A DNA stretch of 64,000 bases from a bacterium. Lineage in GTDB: Bacteria; Patescibacteriota; Saccharimonadia; Saccharimonadales; UBA4665. Shown piece after piece: positions 15,209 to 24,486 of the stretch. A model generated the notes under the pieces. The model did not search any database and had not been told where the DNA came from. It worked only from the letters and a program-made list of their open reading frames with translations. The translations under genes were made by a program, and so were the position numbers. Position 1 is the stretch's first letter; every line of letters begins with the position of its first letter. Location: positions 1-64,000 of the forward strand of contig JAJZNU010000003.1 of the NCBI GenBank assembly GCA_021811625.1, in the 5' to 3' direction.

Positions 15209-16573
15209 TTACAGTCGGTACCAGATAGTTCCGGTTTCGCTATCCCTGATACCGATTCCCTGCTCTGCCAAACTCGCCCGTAATTGATCGGCTTTGTCCC
15301 ACTCTGAGTTAAACCTAAAGGCTTGCCGTTTAAAAATAGTGTCTTTTATTTTCTCGTCGATATCCGGTGTTGATCCTAAAAGATTCAATCCAAATATCTG
15401 GTCCAGTTTTTCGAGCCATACCGAGAAAATGTCGACCTGGCTTTTGCTAACGCCGTTTTGCTCAACCCGTTCCATCGTTTTCTCCATCACCGCCAGGGCC
15501 TGAGCGGTATTGAGGTCGTTATCGAGAGCGGTCAGAAGCGGGCCGTCATCAAGCTGCAAGGCTGTCGATTTGCCATCCGGCGTTGGTTGGTGGCGGAGTT
15601 CGGCAATCGAGCGGAGTCTCTTTAATCTGGTGGCCGCCGCATCTAAGTTATCAAAAGAGAATTCTAGCGATGAACGGTAATGGGACTGAATAATGAGCAA
15701 CCTGATGGCCATCGGATCGTAACCTTTAGCGATAATCTCCCGGATGGTAAAAAAATTCCCGACACTTTTGGACATTTTTTTCGAGTCGATGTTTAAAAAT
15801 CCGGTATGCAGCCAATACTTTACATAGGGCGATTTCCCGGATGCTGACTCCATTTGGGCAATCTCGTCTTCGTGATGAGGAAAGATCAGATCGATAGCAC
15901 CGCCATGCATATCATAGCGCGGACCGAAAAAATGTTCGGCAATGGCCGTGTCTTCAATATGCCAGCCGGGTCGCCCATCGCCAAACGGTGCTTTCCAAAC
16001 CGGTTCGTTTTGCTTGGAGAATTTCCACAAGCAAAAGTCGTTCCAGTTGCGTTTGTGCTCACTGGTATCGATCCGTGATTCGGCGTCATTTTCTTCGACG
16101 TTTACCCGTCCGGATAACTTGCCATAGTCGGCAAAAGTGTTGGTTTCAAAGTAAACCCCGTCCTCCACGACATAAGCGTGTCCTTTGTCTAGGAGGGTTT
16201 GGACCTGGCGGATTATATCGGCGATGAAATCAGTGGCCCGGGCATATTGGGTGACGCTGCTAACGTTAAGCTCACTCATGTCTCGGAGATAATGCTCTTC
16301 GAATATTCGGGCGGTCTCATGCCACTCGACGCTTTTTTCCCTGGATCGTTTGATGATCTTGTCGTCGATGTTGGTGATGTTTTGAAGGTAGTAAAGATCA
16401 TATCCCAAGAATCTCAGGTATCTAGCCAACAGATCAAACTGAATGTAGGTTTTGGCATGACCAATGTGCGGATCGTCGTAAACCGTCGGACCACAGACGA
16501 AGAGATTTAATTTATTATCTTTGATCGGGGTTAACTCTTCTATTTGTCGGGTTAAGGTGTTATATATTTTCAT
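15209..16573 (-). CDS. cysS: Cysteinyl-tRNA synthetase
   Basis: Class I aminoacyl-tRNA synthetase charging tRNA-Cys. The 454 residues carry the HIGH-type motif (PTVYDDPHIGHAKTY), the zinc-site FPHHEDEIAQ and the KMSKS loop (KKMSKSVGNFF), plus a short C-terminal anticodon-binding domain. It starts right at the DHH-phosphoesterase stop (shared base 16573) and belongs to a minus-strand run with that gene and recR. It is convergent with the AI-2E family gene. Confidence 0.97.
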   Translation of the reverse strand: MKIYNTLTRQIEELTPIKDNKLNLFVCGPTVYDDPHIGHAKTYIQFDLLARYLRFLGYDLYYLQNITNIDDKIIKRSREKSVEWHETARIFEEHYLRDMSELNVSSVTQYARATDFIADIIRQVQTLLDKGHAYVVEDGVYFETNTFADYGKLSGRVNVEENDAESRIDTSEHKRNWNDFCLWKFSKQNEPVWKAPFGDGRPGWHIEDTAIAEHFFGPRYDMHGGAIDLIFPHHEDEIAQMESASGKSPYVKYWLHTGFLNIDSKKMSKSVGNFFTIREIIAKGYDPMAIRLLIIQSHYRSSLEFSFDNLDAAATRLKRLRSIAELRHQPTPDGKSTALQLDDGPLLTALDNDLNTAQALAVMEKTMERVEQNGVSKSQVDIFSVWLEKLDQIFGLNLLGSTPDIDEKIKDTIFKRQAFRFNSEWDKADQLRASLAEQGIGIRDSETGTIWYRL

Positions 16574-17580
16574 TATTTACCTACTTTGGACAAAAGCTCG
16601 GTTGCCTGCTGAATGCACTCCATCTTAATATCTTCAAATGAGCGAGAATCTTTGACTTTAAAACCTGAGGCATAGGCATGGCCGCCGCCACCGAAATGCT
16701 CGGCCAGCTCGGCGGCTACCGAGAATGTCGGGTTGGCTCTTATTGCTCCGGTGACGTGTCCATCGTTATATATTTTAAGGACAATTCCAATACCGACGCC
16801 TTCGGTTTGCAGCATGTCGTTTTGGATTAGCGGAGCCGGGTTGTAGAGCGGACTGTAATCGTTAATCTCAGACTGCGGTATGCTGACCAGAGCCAACCGA
16901 CCGTCAACATAGAATTCGGTCCGTTTGATCAGTTCGGCTTTGTAGCGGTAGATCGATTGAGGCATTTTACCAAATGCCCGTCGAGACTCTTCCAGCCGTG
17001 ACCGATCAACACCGCTGTCGATCATATCGGCCATTATCCGGTAGGTTTTAGAAGTCGCCAGTGAATTACTTAGCCCCTGGGTATCGCCCAGTATAGCGTT
17101 CATGAGGTGCTGTTTACAGCTAACCGACATTGGCCAGTGAAGAGCCGTGGCAATATCGTAAATAAGCTCGCCGGTTGAGGAGCGGTGCGGGTCGCAGACG
17201 GTGATGCTAGCGAAAGAGATATCGTTGGAGACGGTCTGGTGATGATCCAAGACGACACAAGGCTTCGCCGCCAATTGACGGATGCCATTGGATGTCACTA
17301 ATTTCTCGAGCAGCGTTAGAGTGGAGGTATCGACTATAATCGAAGCATCAAAGTTTGACGGCAGTTCGCGCTCGACTCGATCCCATCCGGGCAGGTAATG
17401 AAGATAACCGGGAATGTCGACAGCACAATACAGCAGCGGTTTCGAACCTAGATCACCAATGACCTGCTCGAGCGCTAGGGCGCTCCCCAAGCTGTCGGCA
17501 TCGGGGTTGTCGGCTTGGACGATTAAAATCTCTGTAGCGTTTTTGACGAGCTCATCGATTCGTTGGTAATCAGGTGTCAT
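16573..17580 (-). CDS. DHH-family phosphoesterase (NrnA/RecJ-like)
   Basis: The 335 residues contain the DHH phosphoesterase domain (ADNPDADSLGSALAL motif near residue 25; VVLDHHQT with the DHH triad near 128) and a C-terminal DHHA1 domain ending in FGGGGHAYASGF. This layout matches NrnA-type enzymes that degrade nanoRNA, pAp or cyclic dinucleotide products; which one cannot be told from sequence. It overlaps recR by 4 bases and abuts cysS. Confidence 0.92.
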   Translation of the reverse strand: MTPDYQRIDELVKNATEILIVQADNPDADSLGSALALEQVIGDLGSKPLLYCAVDIPGYLHYLPGWDRVERELPSNFDASIIVDTSTLTLLEKLVTSNGIRQLAAKPCVVLDHHQTVSNDISFASITVCDPHRSSTGELIYDIATALHWPMSVSCKQHLMNAILGDTQGLSNSLATSKTYRIMADMIDSGVDRSRLEESRRAFGKMPQSIYRYKAELIKRTEFYVDGRLALVSIPQSEINDYSPLYNPAPLIQNDMLQTEGVGIGIVLKIYNDGHVTGAIRANPTFSVAAELAEHFGGGGHAYASGFKVKDSRSFEDIKMECIQQATELLSKVGK

Positions 17581-18182
17581 AGAGCGGTTCGTCCTTCCAG
17601 GGCCCGACCAAGGGTAATCTGATCGGCATATTCCAGATCGACGCCGATGGGAAGACCCCGGGCTAAACGCGTAATTAAAAGTTTGCGCTCTCCCAGTTGA
17701 CGTTGGATATATAGTGCGGTTGACTCTCCCTCGACGCTGGCGTTGGTGGCGAGAATCAGCTCTTTGACCTTGTCGGTATCGACCCGCTCTATAAGCTCAT
17801 TGATGTGCAGTTGCTCGGCGTCGATGCCGTCAAGGGGCGAGATGAGCCCGCCGAGGACGTGATAAGTCCCTTCAAATTTCCCGACTTTTTCGAGCGCCAC
17901 TATATCAAACGGCTCGGCGACAACTGCGACGATCGTTTTGTCGCGCCGCGGATCGGTGTAGAGCGGGGATAGCTCGTGATCGGCGGGGATCAAGGCAAAT
18001 GTTTTAGGACAATACTTAATGCCGCTATGCAGTCGTGACAAAACGTCCGCCAACCGGGCCGAGGTTTGGGGTTCGCGTCTAACTAAATAGTAGGCGTAGC
18101 GCTCCGCGGTCCGCGGTCCGACGCCGGGTAATTTCTCGAGTGCTTCAATAACATCGCTTAATGCCGGTGGCAATATGGCCAT
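17577..18182 (-). CDS. recR: Recombination mediator RecR
   Basis: RecR of the RecFOR pathway, which loads RecA onto gapped DNA. The 201 residues show the N-terminal helix-hairpin-helix (LEKLPGVGPRTAERYAYYL), a Toprim domain (IVAVVAEPFDIVALEK, TNASVEGESTALY) and the C-terminal ITRLARGLPIGVDLEY. The usual four-cysteine zinc finger at about 55-75 is nearly absent (only one Cys, in KYCPKT), so the zinc site looks lost. It overlaps the DHH gene by 4 bases and follows ybaB, a common bacterial order. Confidence 0.95.
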   Translation of the reverse strand: MAILPPALSDVIEALEKLPGVGPRTAERYAYYLVRREPQTSARLADVLSRLHSGIKYCPKTFALIPADHELSPLYTDPRRDKTIVAVVAEPFDIVALEKVGKFEGTYHVLGGLISPLDGIDAEQLHINELIERVDTDKVKELILATNASVEGESTALYIQRQLGERKLLITRLARGLPIGVDLEYADQITLGRALEGRTAL

Positions 18183-18210
18183 TTTTTTCCTAACTCCTGA
18201 GTGTTGGTGC

Positions 18211-18504
18211 TTAGAGACCCAGGTCGCCGAGGGCGCCCATTACCGGGCCCATCTTATCGGCGGCAAATTTCTGGCTGTCGGCGATGGCTTCTTTGATGGC
18301 GTCTTCGAGCCAGCGCTCCAATAGTCCGATGTCATCCAAGTCGATGCTTTTAGGATCGATATGGATTTTCTTGAGCTTTTGCTCGCCGGTCATTTCTACT
18401 CTGACGGCGCCGTCGCCCTTTTCTACGGATATAACTTCTTTTTCGAGTTCTTTTTGGATTTTCTTAACTTTCATTAGCATTTTAGCCTGATCAAGTCGGC
18501 TCAT
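18211..18504 (-). CDS. ybaB: YbaB/EbfC-family nucleoid-associated protein
   Basis: Small DNA-binding protein of 97 residues: N-terminal coiled-coil helix (AKMLMKVKKIQKELEKE), central beta-sheet with the GDGAVRVEMTGEQKLKKIHID pattern, and a C-terminal helix. It typically sits between dnaX and recR; here it is directly upstream of recR, but a membrane glycosyltransferase and dnaB separate it from dnaX. Confidence 0.93.
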   Translation of the reverse strand: MSRLDQAKMLMKVKKIQKELEKEVISVEKGDGAVRVEMTGEQKLKKIHIDPKSIDLDDIGLLERWLEDAIKEAIADSQKFAADKMGPVMGALGDLGL

Positions 18505-18525
18505 AGTAGTTGTCCCCTATTAATC

Positions 18526-19734
18526 TTACCTACTTATTGTATCAAATATCTCGGCCGTACGGTTGAAAACAGCCTTCGTAGTCGGGCTTGAGGTCCACGC
18601 CACAAAATAGCGTCTGAGCTGGTAATTACAACTGAGGATTATAGCTAGCGTTATTAGGGCAATACCGACACCCTTCGCGACGGGATTTCGAGGGAAGACG
18701 CTTGCCCAGGCCTGCCACAGATAAAGGATGCCGGCGGTAATGGTTACGTAAACCAGCGGTATTAAAATTGAGTAGCTAACTTCGCCGCCTAAAGTTATTA
18801 GGACGATAGAGACGATAGCTATGGCCGTCAGGATACGCGTTCGTGATAGCTCACGATAGCTCCAGAGGACATAAATACCAAGCAGGAACATCGCATCCTC
18901 GAATACATCCAGTAGCGGCAGAGTCCCTAACCAACGAGTCGGATTCGGCTGAGTTTTATAGAAGATGCTTTCGGGAATGTGAATCAAGTTCTTAAGCAGC
19001 TGGGGCGTATCGGGCCACTTGAGAGGTAGACCGAGTCCGAAAAGAAGCGTCGTAACGTGCCTGGATGAAGCCAGGATAAAGGGAGCCGCCAAGACAATGA
19101 AGCCGCTCAACGCAATTATCCGACCCCACAGTCGGGTTCGCTTGAGCTCGTGTAATACGGTCCGCCGCTGCCAAATCACGCCGCCGATAACAAACCAAAT
19201 TAACCCAGGGATATATAGGCTCAAAGCGGCGGCCACTCCGCAAAATAGCATCACCAAGTTGCGTTTAAAGGTATGTTTCAACCAAAGACCGCAGGCCAAA
19301 AGAGCGAGGATTGCCAGCATCAGAACATCGGGCGTGGCCAGTCGAACGGTATTTAAAAACCATGCCGATGTACCCATTAGAACTACGCCGATAAGTGCGG
19401 TAGTGGCGTCGTCCCAAAACTTAAGGATACCAAAAAATAGGATGAGGGTGATGAGGCCATATACCGCCGGCAACAATCTGTCCATTGTAATGCTATGGGC
19501 CGATAGACGCATTAGGTAATGCTCGGGTAGATAAAATGGCGAATTAACCGGATTAGATGCAATTGATCCCAGTCGCTGCGCCGTACTTAATGAACTAACT
19601 TCGTTTGGCGACAATTGCGCCGGATTCGTACCTAAGTGAGCGAACAGCAAAAATACCGCGGCAAACAAAGTAATTGCTCCGATTAGGGCGGGCTTCCAGG
19701 TTAGTACCAATAGTTGTCGGACTCTCGTAAGCAT
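18526..19734 (-). CDS. Membrane glycosyltransferase, ArnT/PMT-like (GT-C fold)
   Basis: Polytopic membrane protein of about 402 residues with ten or more hydrophobic helices. The first extracytoplasmic loop carries the acidic residues expected of GT-C enzymes (PNEVSSLSTAQRLGSI), followed by MDRLLPAVYGLITLILFFG. The NTVRLATPDVLML stretch is typical of GT39/GT83-type proteins. These use lipid-linked sugars to glycosylate proteins or envelope lipids. A TTG lies one codon upstream of the ATG chosen at 19734. The acceptor is unknown. Confidence 0.8.
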   Translation of the reverse strand: MLTRVRQLLVLTWKPALIGAITLFAAVFLLFAHLGTNPAQLSPNEVSSLSTAQRLGSIASNPVNSPFYLPEHYLMRLSAHSITMDRLLPAVYGLITLILFFGILKFWDDATTALIGVVLMGTSAWFLNTVRLATPDVLMLAILALLACGLWLKHTFKRNLVMLFCGVAAALSLYIPGLIWFVIGGVIWQRRTVLHELKRTRLWGRIIALSGFIVLAAPFILASSRHVTTLLFGLGLPLKWPDTPQLLKNLIHIPESIFYKTQPNPTRWLGTLPLLDVFEDAMFLLGIYVLWSYRELSRTRILTAIAIVSIVLITLGGEVSYSILIPLVYVTITAGILYLWQAWASVFPRNPVAKGVGIALITLAIILSCNYQLRRYFVAWTSSPTTKAVFNRTAEIFDTISR

Positions 19735-19782
19735 CAACGCTTACTAGTATACATTGAACCAAGTAAGATTTTAGGTGTTCAA

Positions 19783-21132
19783 CTACTCAACATCCGAATG
19801 ACGAGTGTCAAGTGATCTAAAGAGCTGCTTCTCACGATTAAAGAACAGCTCGACATTATCCGTGGGGCCGTTACGGTGTTTCTTAATTAGAATATCGGCT
19901 ATATTCTTGCGATCTGTTTCGGGGTTGTAGAAATCCTCTCGATAAATGAAGGCAACAACATCCGCGTCTTGCTCGATCGACCCGCTTTCTCTTAAGTCAG
20001 CTAACTGTGGAATTTGTGGGCTGCGGCTTTCGACCGAACGACTAAGCTGGCTGAGCGCCATCAGCGGAACATTCAGTTCCCTCGCAATTCCTTTTAACCC
20101 CCGTGAAATTTCCGATACTTCCTGGACGCGGTTAAAATCGTTGGCAAATTTTCCGCCGCCGCTCATTAGCTGAAGGTAGTCAACAATGATTAGCCCGATA
20201 TCTCGTTGGTGAGCTTCGCGCCGGGCTTTGGTTCTTAGATCGCTGAGGGTAATACCCGGTGTGTCATCGATAAATATTTGGGCCTCGCTAAGAGTACCCA
20301 TGGCCCCGGCTAATTTCTCAAAGTCGGCGTCTGTCAGGTTGCCGGTTCTAAGAGCCCAGGCATCAACGCCGGACTCCATGGCCAGTAATCTATCGACTAA
20401 CTGCTCCTTGCTCATTTCGAGGCTGAATATCAGTACCGGTTGGGAGGCTTGGATCGAGACGTTATGAGCGATATTAAGCGCTAGAGCGGTTTTTCCCATG
20501 CTCGGCCGGGCTGCCAGCACGAAGAGATCTGAACGCTGTAATCCGGCTAGGATGCGGTCTAAGTCCCTATAGCCGGTAGGAACTCCTCGAAGTTTGTTTT
20601 TGTCTTTATGAAGCTCGTCTAGGCGGTCGAAACTGTCGGCCAGAATTGCTTCCAGACCGATGACATTTTGTTTGACGTGCTTCTGGCTGACGTCGAATAG
20701 ACTGGTTTCGGCTGATTCAATGAGTTCTTTTAAATCTTTAGTTTCATCTAAACTACTCTCGGTAATTACTTTTGCAGCCCGGACCAGCCGCCGGCGGAGA
20801 GATTTTTGGGCTACGATTTCGGCATACTGCTCGACATGTGAAGCGGTCGGCACGAAATTAGTCAGTTCGGTTAAATAACTGGCACCCCCGATCATTTCCA
20901 GGGCGCCGCTGGCTTTTAGCCGGTCAGAGAGGGTCAAAACATCGATCGGGCTACGCTTTTCGTACAAATAAAAGGCTGCTTCGTATATTCGGCGATGTCT
21001 TGGATCATAGAAATCTTCGGCGCTTAGAGCATCGGCGATTTTGACGATCGCATCACCGTCAATTAGTATGGCTCCTAAAAGGCTGGCCTCGGCATCGATG
21101 TTTTGGGGCGGCTCATTAATTGTTGTCGGCAT
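19783..21132 (-). CDS. dnaB: Replicative DNA helicase DnaB
   Basis: Hexameric fork helicase. The 449 residues contain the N-terminal helical domain (ENPPQNIDAEAS-like start, here PPQNIDAEASLLGAIL), a linker, and a RecA-like motor with Walker A (ARPSMGKTALALN), Walker B (LIIVDYLQLM), and the C-terminal LADLRESGSIEQDADVVAFIYR and KHRNGPT motifs. No intein is present. It lies 2 bases downstream of dnaX on the same strand, placing two replisome genes together. Confidence 0.97.
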   Translation of the reverse strand: MPTTINEPPQNIDAEASLLGAILIDGDAIVKIADALSAEDFYDPRHRRIYEAAFYLYEKRSPIDVLTLSDRLKASGALEMIGGASYLTELTNFVPTASHVEQYAEIVAQKSLRRRLVRAAKVITESSLDETKDLKELIESAETSLFDVSQKHVKQNVIGLEAILADSFDRLDELHKDKNKLRGVPTGYRDLDRILAGLQRSDLFVLAARPSMGKTALALNIAHNVSIQASQPVLIFSLEMSKEQLVDRLLAMESGVDAWALRTGNLTDADFEKLAGAMGTLSEAQIFIDDTPGITLSDLRTKARREAHQRDIGLIIVDYLQLMSGGGKFANDFNRVQEVSEISRGLKGIARELNVPLMALSQLSRSVESRSPQIPQLADLRESGSIEQDADVVAFIYREDFYNPETDRKNIADILIKKHRNGPTDNVELFFNREKQLFRSLDTRHSDVE

Positions 21133-21134
21133 TG

Positions 21135-22601
21135 TTACTCCGATTGTATCAGCTCAGCACCACCAAAAATATTGCTTATGCTTGTTATGCTGGGATCGTT
21201 ACTGCTGGCCGGAATATCTGCTACGGATGAGCTGCTAGTCGTTTCGGGTTTTGGTAATGATTCATCGACTTCACAGATGATCTCGATATTGCGTCCGGCC
21301 AGCTCGTTGGCGGTGTCGCCGATGATCCGCCGGTTGCCGGAATCATTGAGCCGCTTTTGATGGAAAGGAAAATGAACAGTCAGCTTTAGGGTATCGCCGT
21401 TTAAATTAGCGTGGGCCATACGGGCGATGCCATAAAGGGTGTTGTACTCCTGCTTGATTGCTTCGAGGACCTGCGGCCAGAGACTCTCGTCATCAGCCGG
21501 CGCCGGTTGGGTAATGGAAGGTGTAGGAAGTTTAGTGGCGACCGGCTTGCTTTCTTTGGCGGTAGGAGTTGGTGGTTTTGTCGGCGTATTTGGTTTCACT
21601 GCAACTACTTCGGTGTCAAGCGCTTTAGCAGGCGCCTGTGAATGCGATGCAGCTTCTAATAAACAGATCTCCAAAGCCGTTTGGGGATCTAAAGACGCCG
21701 GAATATCTATAAGGGCGCTCATAACCGACAGTATCACGTCCTTAGGCAGGCTGTTGTTCTGGCTAGCTAAGTAGGCGCTTCTGAGTTTATCCCCTAGTTG
21801 TTTAGTGATTCTGGAGGCTTCAAAACCTTGTCGATGAAGCGCGGTGAGATTATTGACAACTTCAACGGCATTGGCCGATAGGGTGGCATCGAGCAACTCG
21901 GTTATTAGGCCGTCCGGTACCGCGCCGATGATGTTTAGGACCCTGTTAGCGTCTACTACGCTGCCGCTAGAGCCTAACTGGTCAAGCAACCCGAGGCTGT
22001 CGCGAAGGCTGCCGTTACCGTGGCCGGCGATCAGCTCGAGGGCAGCGTCGTCAATGGTTATTTTTTCGTTTTTGGCTACCTGTCGTAAATATTCAACGGC
22101 TTTTTCGGGCTCAATGGGGCGGAAATTAAAACGTTGCGTCCGGCTGATTATGGTTTCGGGTAGTTTGTGGACCTCGGTCGTGGCCAGTATGAAAATCACG
22201 TATTCCGGGGGCTCTTCGAGAGTTTTAAGAAGGGCGTTAAAGGCTTCCCGGGTAAGCATATGGACTTCATCGATAATTATAACTTTGTATTTTGAGCTGA
22301 CCGGCGCGATTCGAACCCGCTCACGGAGTTCCCGGACTTCGTCGATCCGGCGATTACTGGCGGCGTCAATCTCGATAATATCCAGGTCCATTGATTCGTC
22401 GGTGTATTCCAAGCCATTGACAGCGTGCGCCAGAATTCTTGCCACCGAAGTTTTGCCGACGCCACGCGGACCGGTAAACAGATAAGCATGAGATAATTTA
22501 CCCTGTTTCAAGGCTTGTTTCAGCGTACTGACGATGTGTTCCTGCCCGATAACGTCATCAAGCGTTTTTGGTCTTTTGGATCGATATAATGCCTTACCCA
22601 T
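21135..22601 (-). CDS. dnaX: DNA polymerase III subunit gamma/tau, without the zinc module
   Basis: Clamp-loader ATPase of 488 residues. Walker A (GPRGVGKTSVARIL), Walker B (IIIDEVHML), the sensor region (ALLKTLEEPPEYVIFILATTE) and the SRTQRF arginine finger are present. The four-cysteine zinc module that normally lies between Walker A and DLIEIDAAS is missing: ILAHAVNG runs in about 15 residues to DIIEIDAAS with no cysteine. A Pro/Thr/Lys-rich linker (about 340-385) leads to a C-terminal domain (WPQVLEAIKQEYNTLYG), so this is tau-like. No frameshifting slippery site was looked for beyond inspection. Confidence 0.95.
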   Translation of the reverse strand: MGKALYRSKRPKTLDDVIGQEHIVSTLKQALKQGKLSHAYLFTGPRGVGKTSVARILAHAVNGLEYTDESMDLDIIEIDAASNRRIDEVRELRERVRIAPVSSKYKVIIIDEVHMLTREAFNALLKTLEEPPEYVIFILATTEVHKLPETIISRTQRFNFRPIEPEKAVEYLRQVAKNEKITIDDAALELIAGHGNGSLRDSLGLLDQLGSSGSVVDANRVLNIIGAVPDGLITELLDATLSANAVEVVNNLTALHRQGFEASRITKQLGDKLRSAYLASQNNSLPKDVILSVMSALIDIPASLDPQTALEICLLEAASHSQAPAKALDTEVVAVKPNTPTKPPTPTAKESKPVATKLPTPSITQPAPADDESLWPQVLEAIKQEYNTLYGIARMAHANLNGDTLKLTVHFPFHQKRLNDSGNRRIIGDTANELAGRNIEIICEVDESLPKPETTSSSSVADIPASSNDPSITSISNIFGGAELIQSE

Positions 22602-22707
22602 GTAGACCTATTATAGTTGGGTATGCGGTATAGGCCCAACAGAACATTGATTGTATAAATTACAAAGATATGACGAAGCCCGGGGATAACTATGGCTGAA
22701 GTAGAAA

Positions 22708-23217
22708 TTACAGGGCGGCTTCCAGTGCGGCCCACTCAGCAGTCTTATCGTCTTCGGGCACATTGACACTAACTTGATCCCCTGGTTTAGCCTTGAAATA
22801 AGTAACACTGGCCAGCAGGACGCGGAAGTTCCTTCCGCCAATCTCTACAAAGTAGTGACCGTTTTCCAGTTTTAATGTTCCTACCAACTGTTTGCGAGGA
22901 ATCGGTCCAATTTGTTTGTATAAAAATGCCCCGTCGTCGGCGATAGTCAATTTCAAGATGTCGCCCTGAACCAATTTTGACTTACTGGCATAATTCGCCG
23001 GAACCGGATATATCTTTCCGTCCGATCCGACCATATTCTGGCCATCGAATACGCCCTCGATAATTTTGCCGAGGACTTCTTCCTTGGTACTGTTAACAAC
23101 CTTAGGATCTTCACCGACTAGACTGACTAGTAGCTCGGTTGCGGCTGCCAAACTAGTCTCCGCCTCCTGAATAAGAGTTCGAAGTCTTTTGATTTGTTTG
23201 TCTGCTACGTCTGCCAT
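22708..23217 (-). CDS. Conserved CPR-type protein of unknown function
   Basis: The 169-residue protein starts with a predicted coiled-coil helix (about 1-40) and continues with a mainly beta region (about 65-155) containing DGKIYPVPANYASKSKLVQG, DILKLTI, a central PIPRKQL and FRVLLASVTYFKAKPGDQVSV. The pattern suggests one or two small barrel domains and no membrane segment. I recall similar proteins in other CPR genomes without function. It is soluble by appearance and lies downstream of rplL on the same strand. Confidence 0.8.
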   Translation of the reverse strand: MADVADKQIKRLRTLIQEAETSLAAATELLVSLVGEDPKVVNSTKEEVLGKIIEGVFDGQNMVGSDGKIYPVPANYASKSKLVQGDILKLTIADDGAFLYKQIGPIPRKQLVGTLKLENGHYFVEIGGRNFRVLLASVTYFKAKPGDQVSVNVPEDDKTAEWAALEAAL

Positions 23218-23528
23218 TTATATCTTTACTCCCTGCGCCTCAAGTGTTTGTTTAGTTACACTCCTAACCTAAAACCTATCATATTTCGTTAGTCAAGTCA
23301 AAATATGTAGATTTAATTGTGGATAACTGACGAGTGTTATATATGTGTCTTGGCCGTCTTAACTAAACACCAACACTCTTCTCCTGTGATTCAGTCGCAG
23401 CGGATTATTACTAATTCGTGTCGCAACTTTGGATGTCGGCTAGCATCCAAAAGCAGACAGCAATCGACGTTGTCTGCTTTTAGATATTTTGACTCTGACT
23501 TATTATTTACAAAATTGTCGGTTGGGAT
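23218..23528. other. Intergenic region downstream of rplL
   Basis: The 311 bases contain the rplJL terminator (23449-23481) preceded on the plus strand by a small hairpin GGATG/CATCC (23431-23448). The rest is AT-rich with no convincing gene. A 71-codon plus-strand frame at 23317-23532 runs through the terminator and is rejected. Confidence 0.5.
23449..23481 (-). terminator. Intrinsic terminator after rplJ-rplL
   Basis: AAAAGCAGACAGC and GTTGTCTGCTTTT pair over 13 bp with one G-U around the 7-base loop AATCGAC. T-runs on both sides make it usable from either direction; the only nearby upstream genes are rplJL on the minus strand, 48 bases away. Confidence 0.8.
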
Positions 23529-23912
23529 TTAGGCTAGCTCGACAACCGCACCGGCGTCTTCGAGGGCTTTTTTAGCGGATTCGGCATCCTCTTTCTTAGC
23601 CTTTTCCAAAATCGTCTTAGGTGCGCCATCAACTAGGGCTTTGGCCTCGCCGAGACCCAATTGAGTGATGTCTTTGACTGCCTTAATGACAGCGACCTTC
23701 TGAGAACCCGGGTCCTTCAAAACGACGTCGTATTCGCTCTTCTCTTCGCTAGCGGCAGCTGTTTCAGCTCCTGCCGCAGGACCAGCAACGGCTGCCACGG
23801 CAGCAGCAGGTTCAATACCGTACTCGTCTTTTAAAATTGTTTTTAATTCGTTAACTTCCAGTACTGTTAGACCGGTTAGTTCCTGGGCTAGTTTCTTTAA
23901 ATCAGCCATCAT
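23529..23912 (-). CDS. rplL: 50S ribosomal protein L7/L12
   Basis: Stalk protein recruiting translation GTPases. The 127 residues show the N-terminal dimerisation domain ([19 protein letters not shown]), an Ala-rich hinge ([15 protein letters not shown]), and the C-terminal domain with [19 protein letters not shown] and [14 protein letters not shown]. It follows rplJ by 49 bases and ends at a strong terminator. Confidence 0.97.
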   Translation of the reverse strand: MMADLKKLAQELTGLTVLEVNELKTILKDEYGIEPAAAVAAVAGPAAGAETAAASEEKSEYDVVLKDPGSQKVAVIKAVKDITQLGLGEAKALVDGAPKTILEKAKKEDAESAKKALEDAGAVVELA

Positions 23913-23961
23913 ATATCTCCTTATTTAATTGTAATTATTACTAACAAACGTAAATCTATGC

Positions 23962-24486
23962 TTAGCTCGTCGCTTTAGCCGAAATACCATCGAGTAAAGC
24001 ATGAAGGTTACCCGACAAGGCACTTAGCGCACCATCGAGCGGGGAGCTTAGTGTCGCCAACGTTTGAGCCAGCAGTTCATTCTTGCTAGGCAAGCTGGCG
24101 AGAGTTTTGACTTCCTCTGCCGGCATGTATTTGGCGTCACCGGTGAAGGCCCCGACAAATTCTATCGTCGGATTGGTTTTTGCAAAGTTAGCTAGAGCTT
24201 GAGCGGGGGCTACTTCGTCGTCGCTGTTGAAAGCATAAAGCAGCATTCCCACCAGTTTCGAGCTGTCCAGGTTTTTGAGCTTTTCATTCTGCTCGATAGC
24301 TTTTTTGAACAAACGATTTTTGACTACCTTGACCGTTGTGCCATTGCCCTTGGCCTGCACCCTTAGGGTTTGCATGGCGCCGACAGTTGTACCCTCATAC
24401 TTGGCTATCACTGTCATTTTGGATTTACTCAACAGGTCGCTAACTTCTGACACGACCTGATTCTTGCGATCCTTTGTTAATGCCAT
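23962..24486 (-). CDS. rplJ: 50S ribosomal protein L10
   Basis: Stalk base protein that anchors L7/L12 dimers. The 174 residues start with ALTKDRKNQVVSEVSDLL and include VKVVKNRLFKKAI in the rRNA-binding domain, with a C-terminal Ala/Leu-rich helix for L7/L12 binding. Promoter and long leader lie upstream. Unlike in many bacteria, it is not next to rplK-rplA here. Confidence 0.96.
   Translation of the reverse strand: MALTKDRKNQVVSEVSDLLSKSKMTVIAKYEGTTVGAMQTLRVQAKGNGTTVKVVKNRLFKKAIEQNEKLKNLDSSKLVGMLLYAFNSDDEVAPAQALANFAKTNPTIEFVGAFTGDAKYMPAEEVKTLASLPSKNELLAQTLATLSSPLDGALSALSGNLHALLDGISAKATS

Noticed and set aside
19019..19519. 166-residue plus-strand frame
   Set aside because: Lies wholly inside the membrane glycosyltransferase gene on the other strand, has no recognisable domain and a Ser/Arg-rich shadow composition.
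21844..22485. 213-residue plus-strand frame
   Set aside because: Antisense to the conserved ATPase core of dnaX; Ser/Arg/Leu-rich shadow composition.
23317..23532. 71-codon plus-strand frame
   Set aside because: Runs through the rplJL terminator hairpin and lacks a ribosome site.
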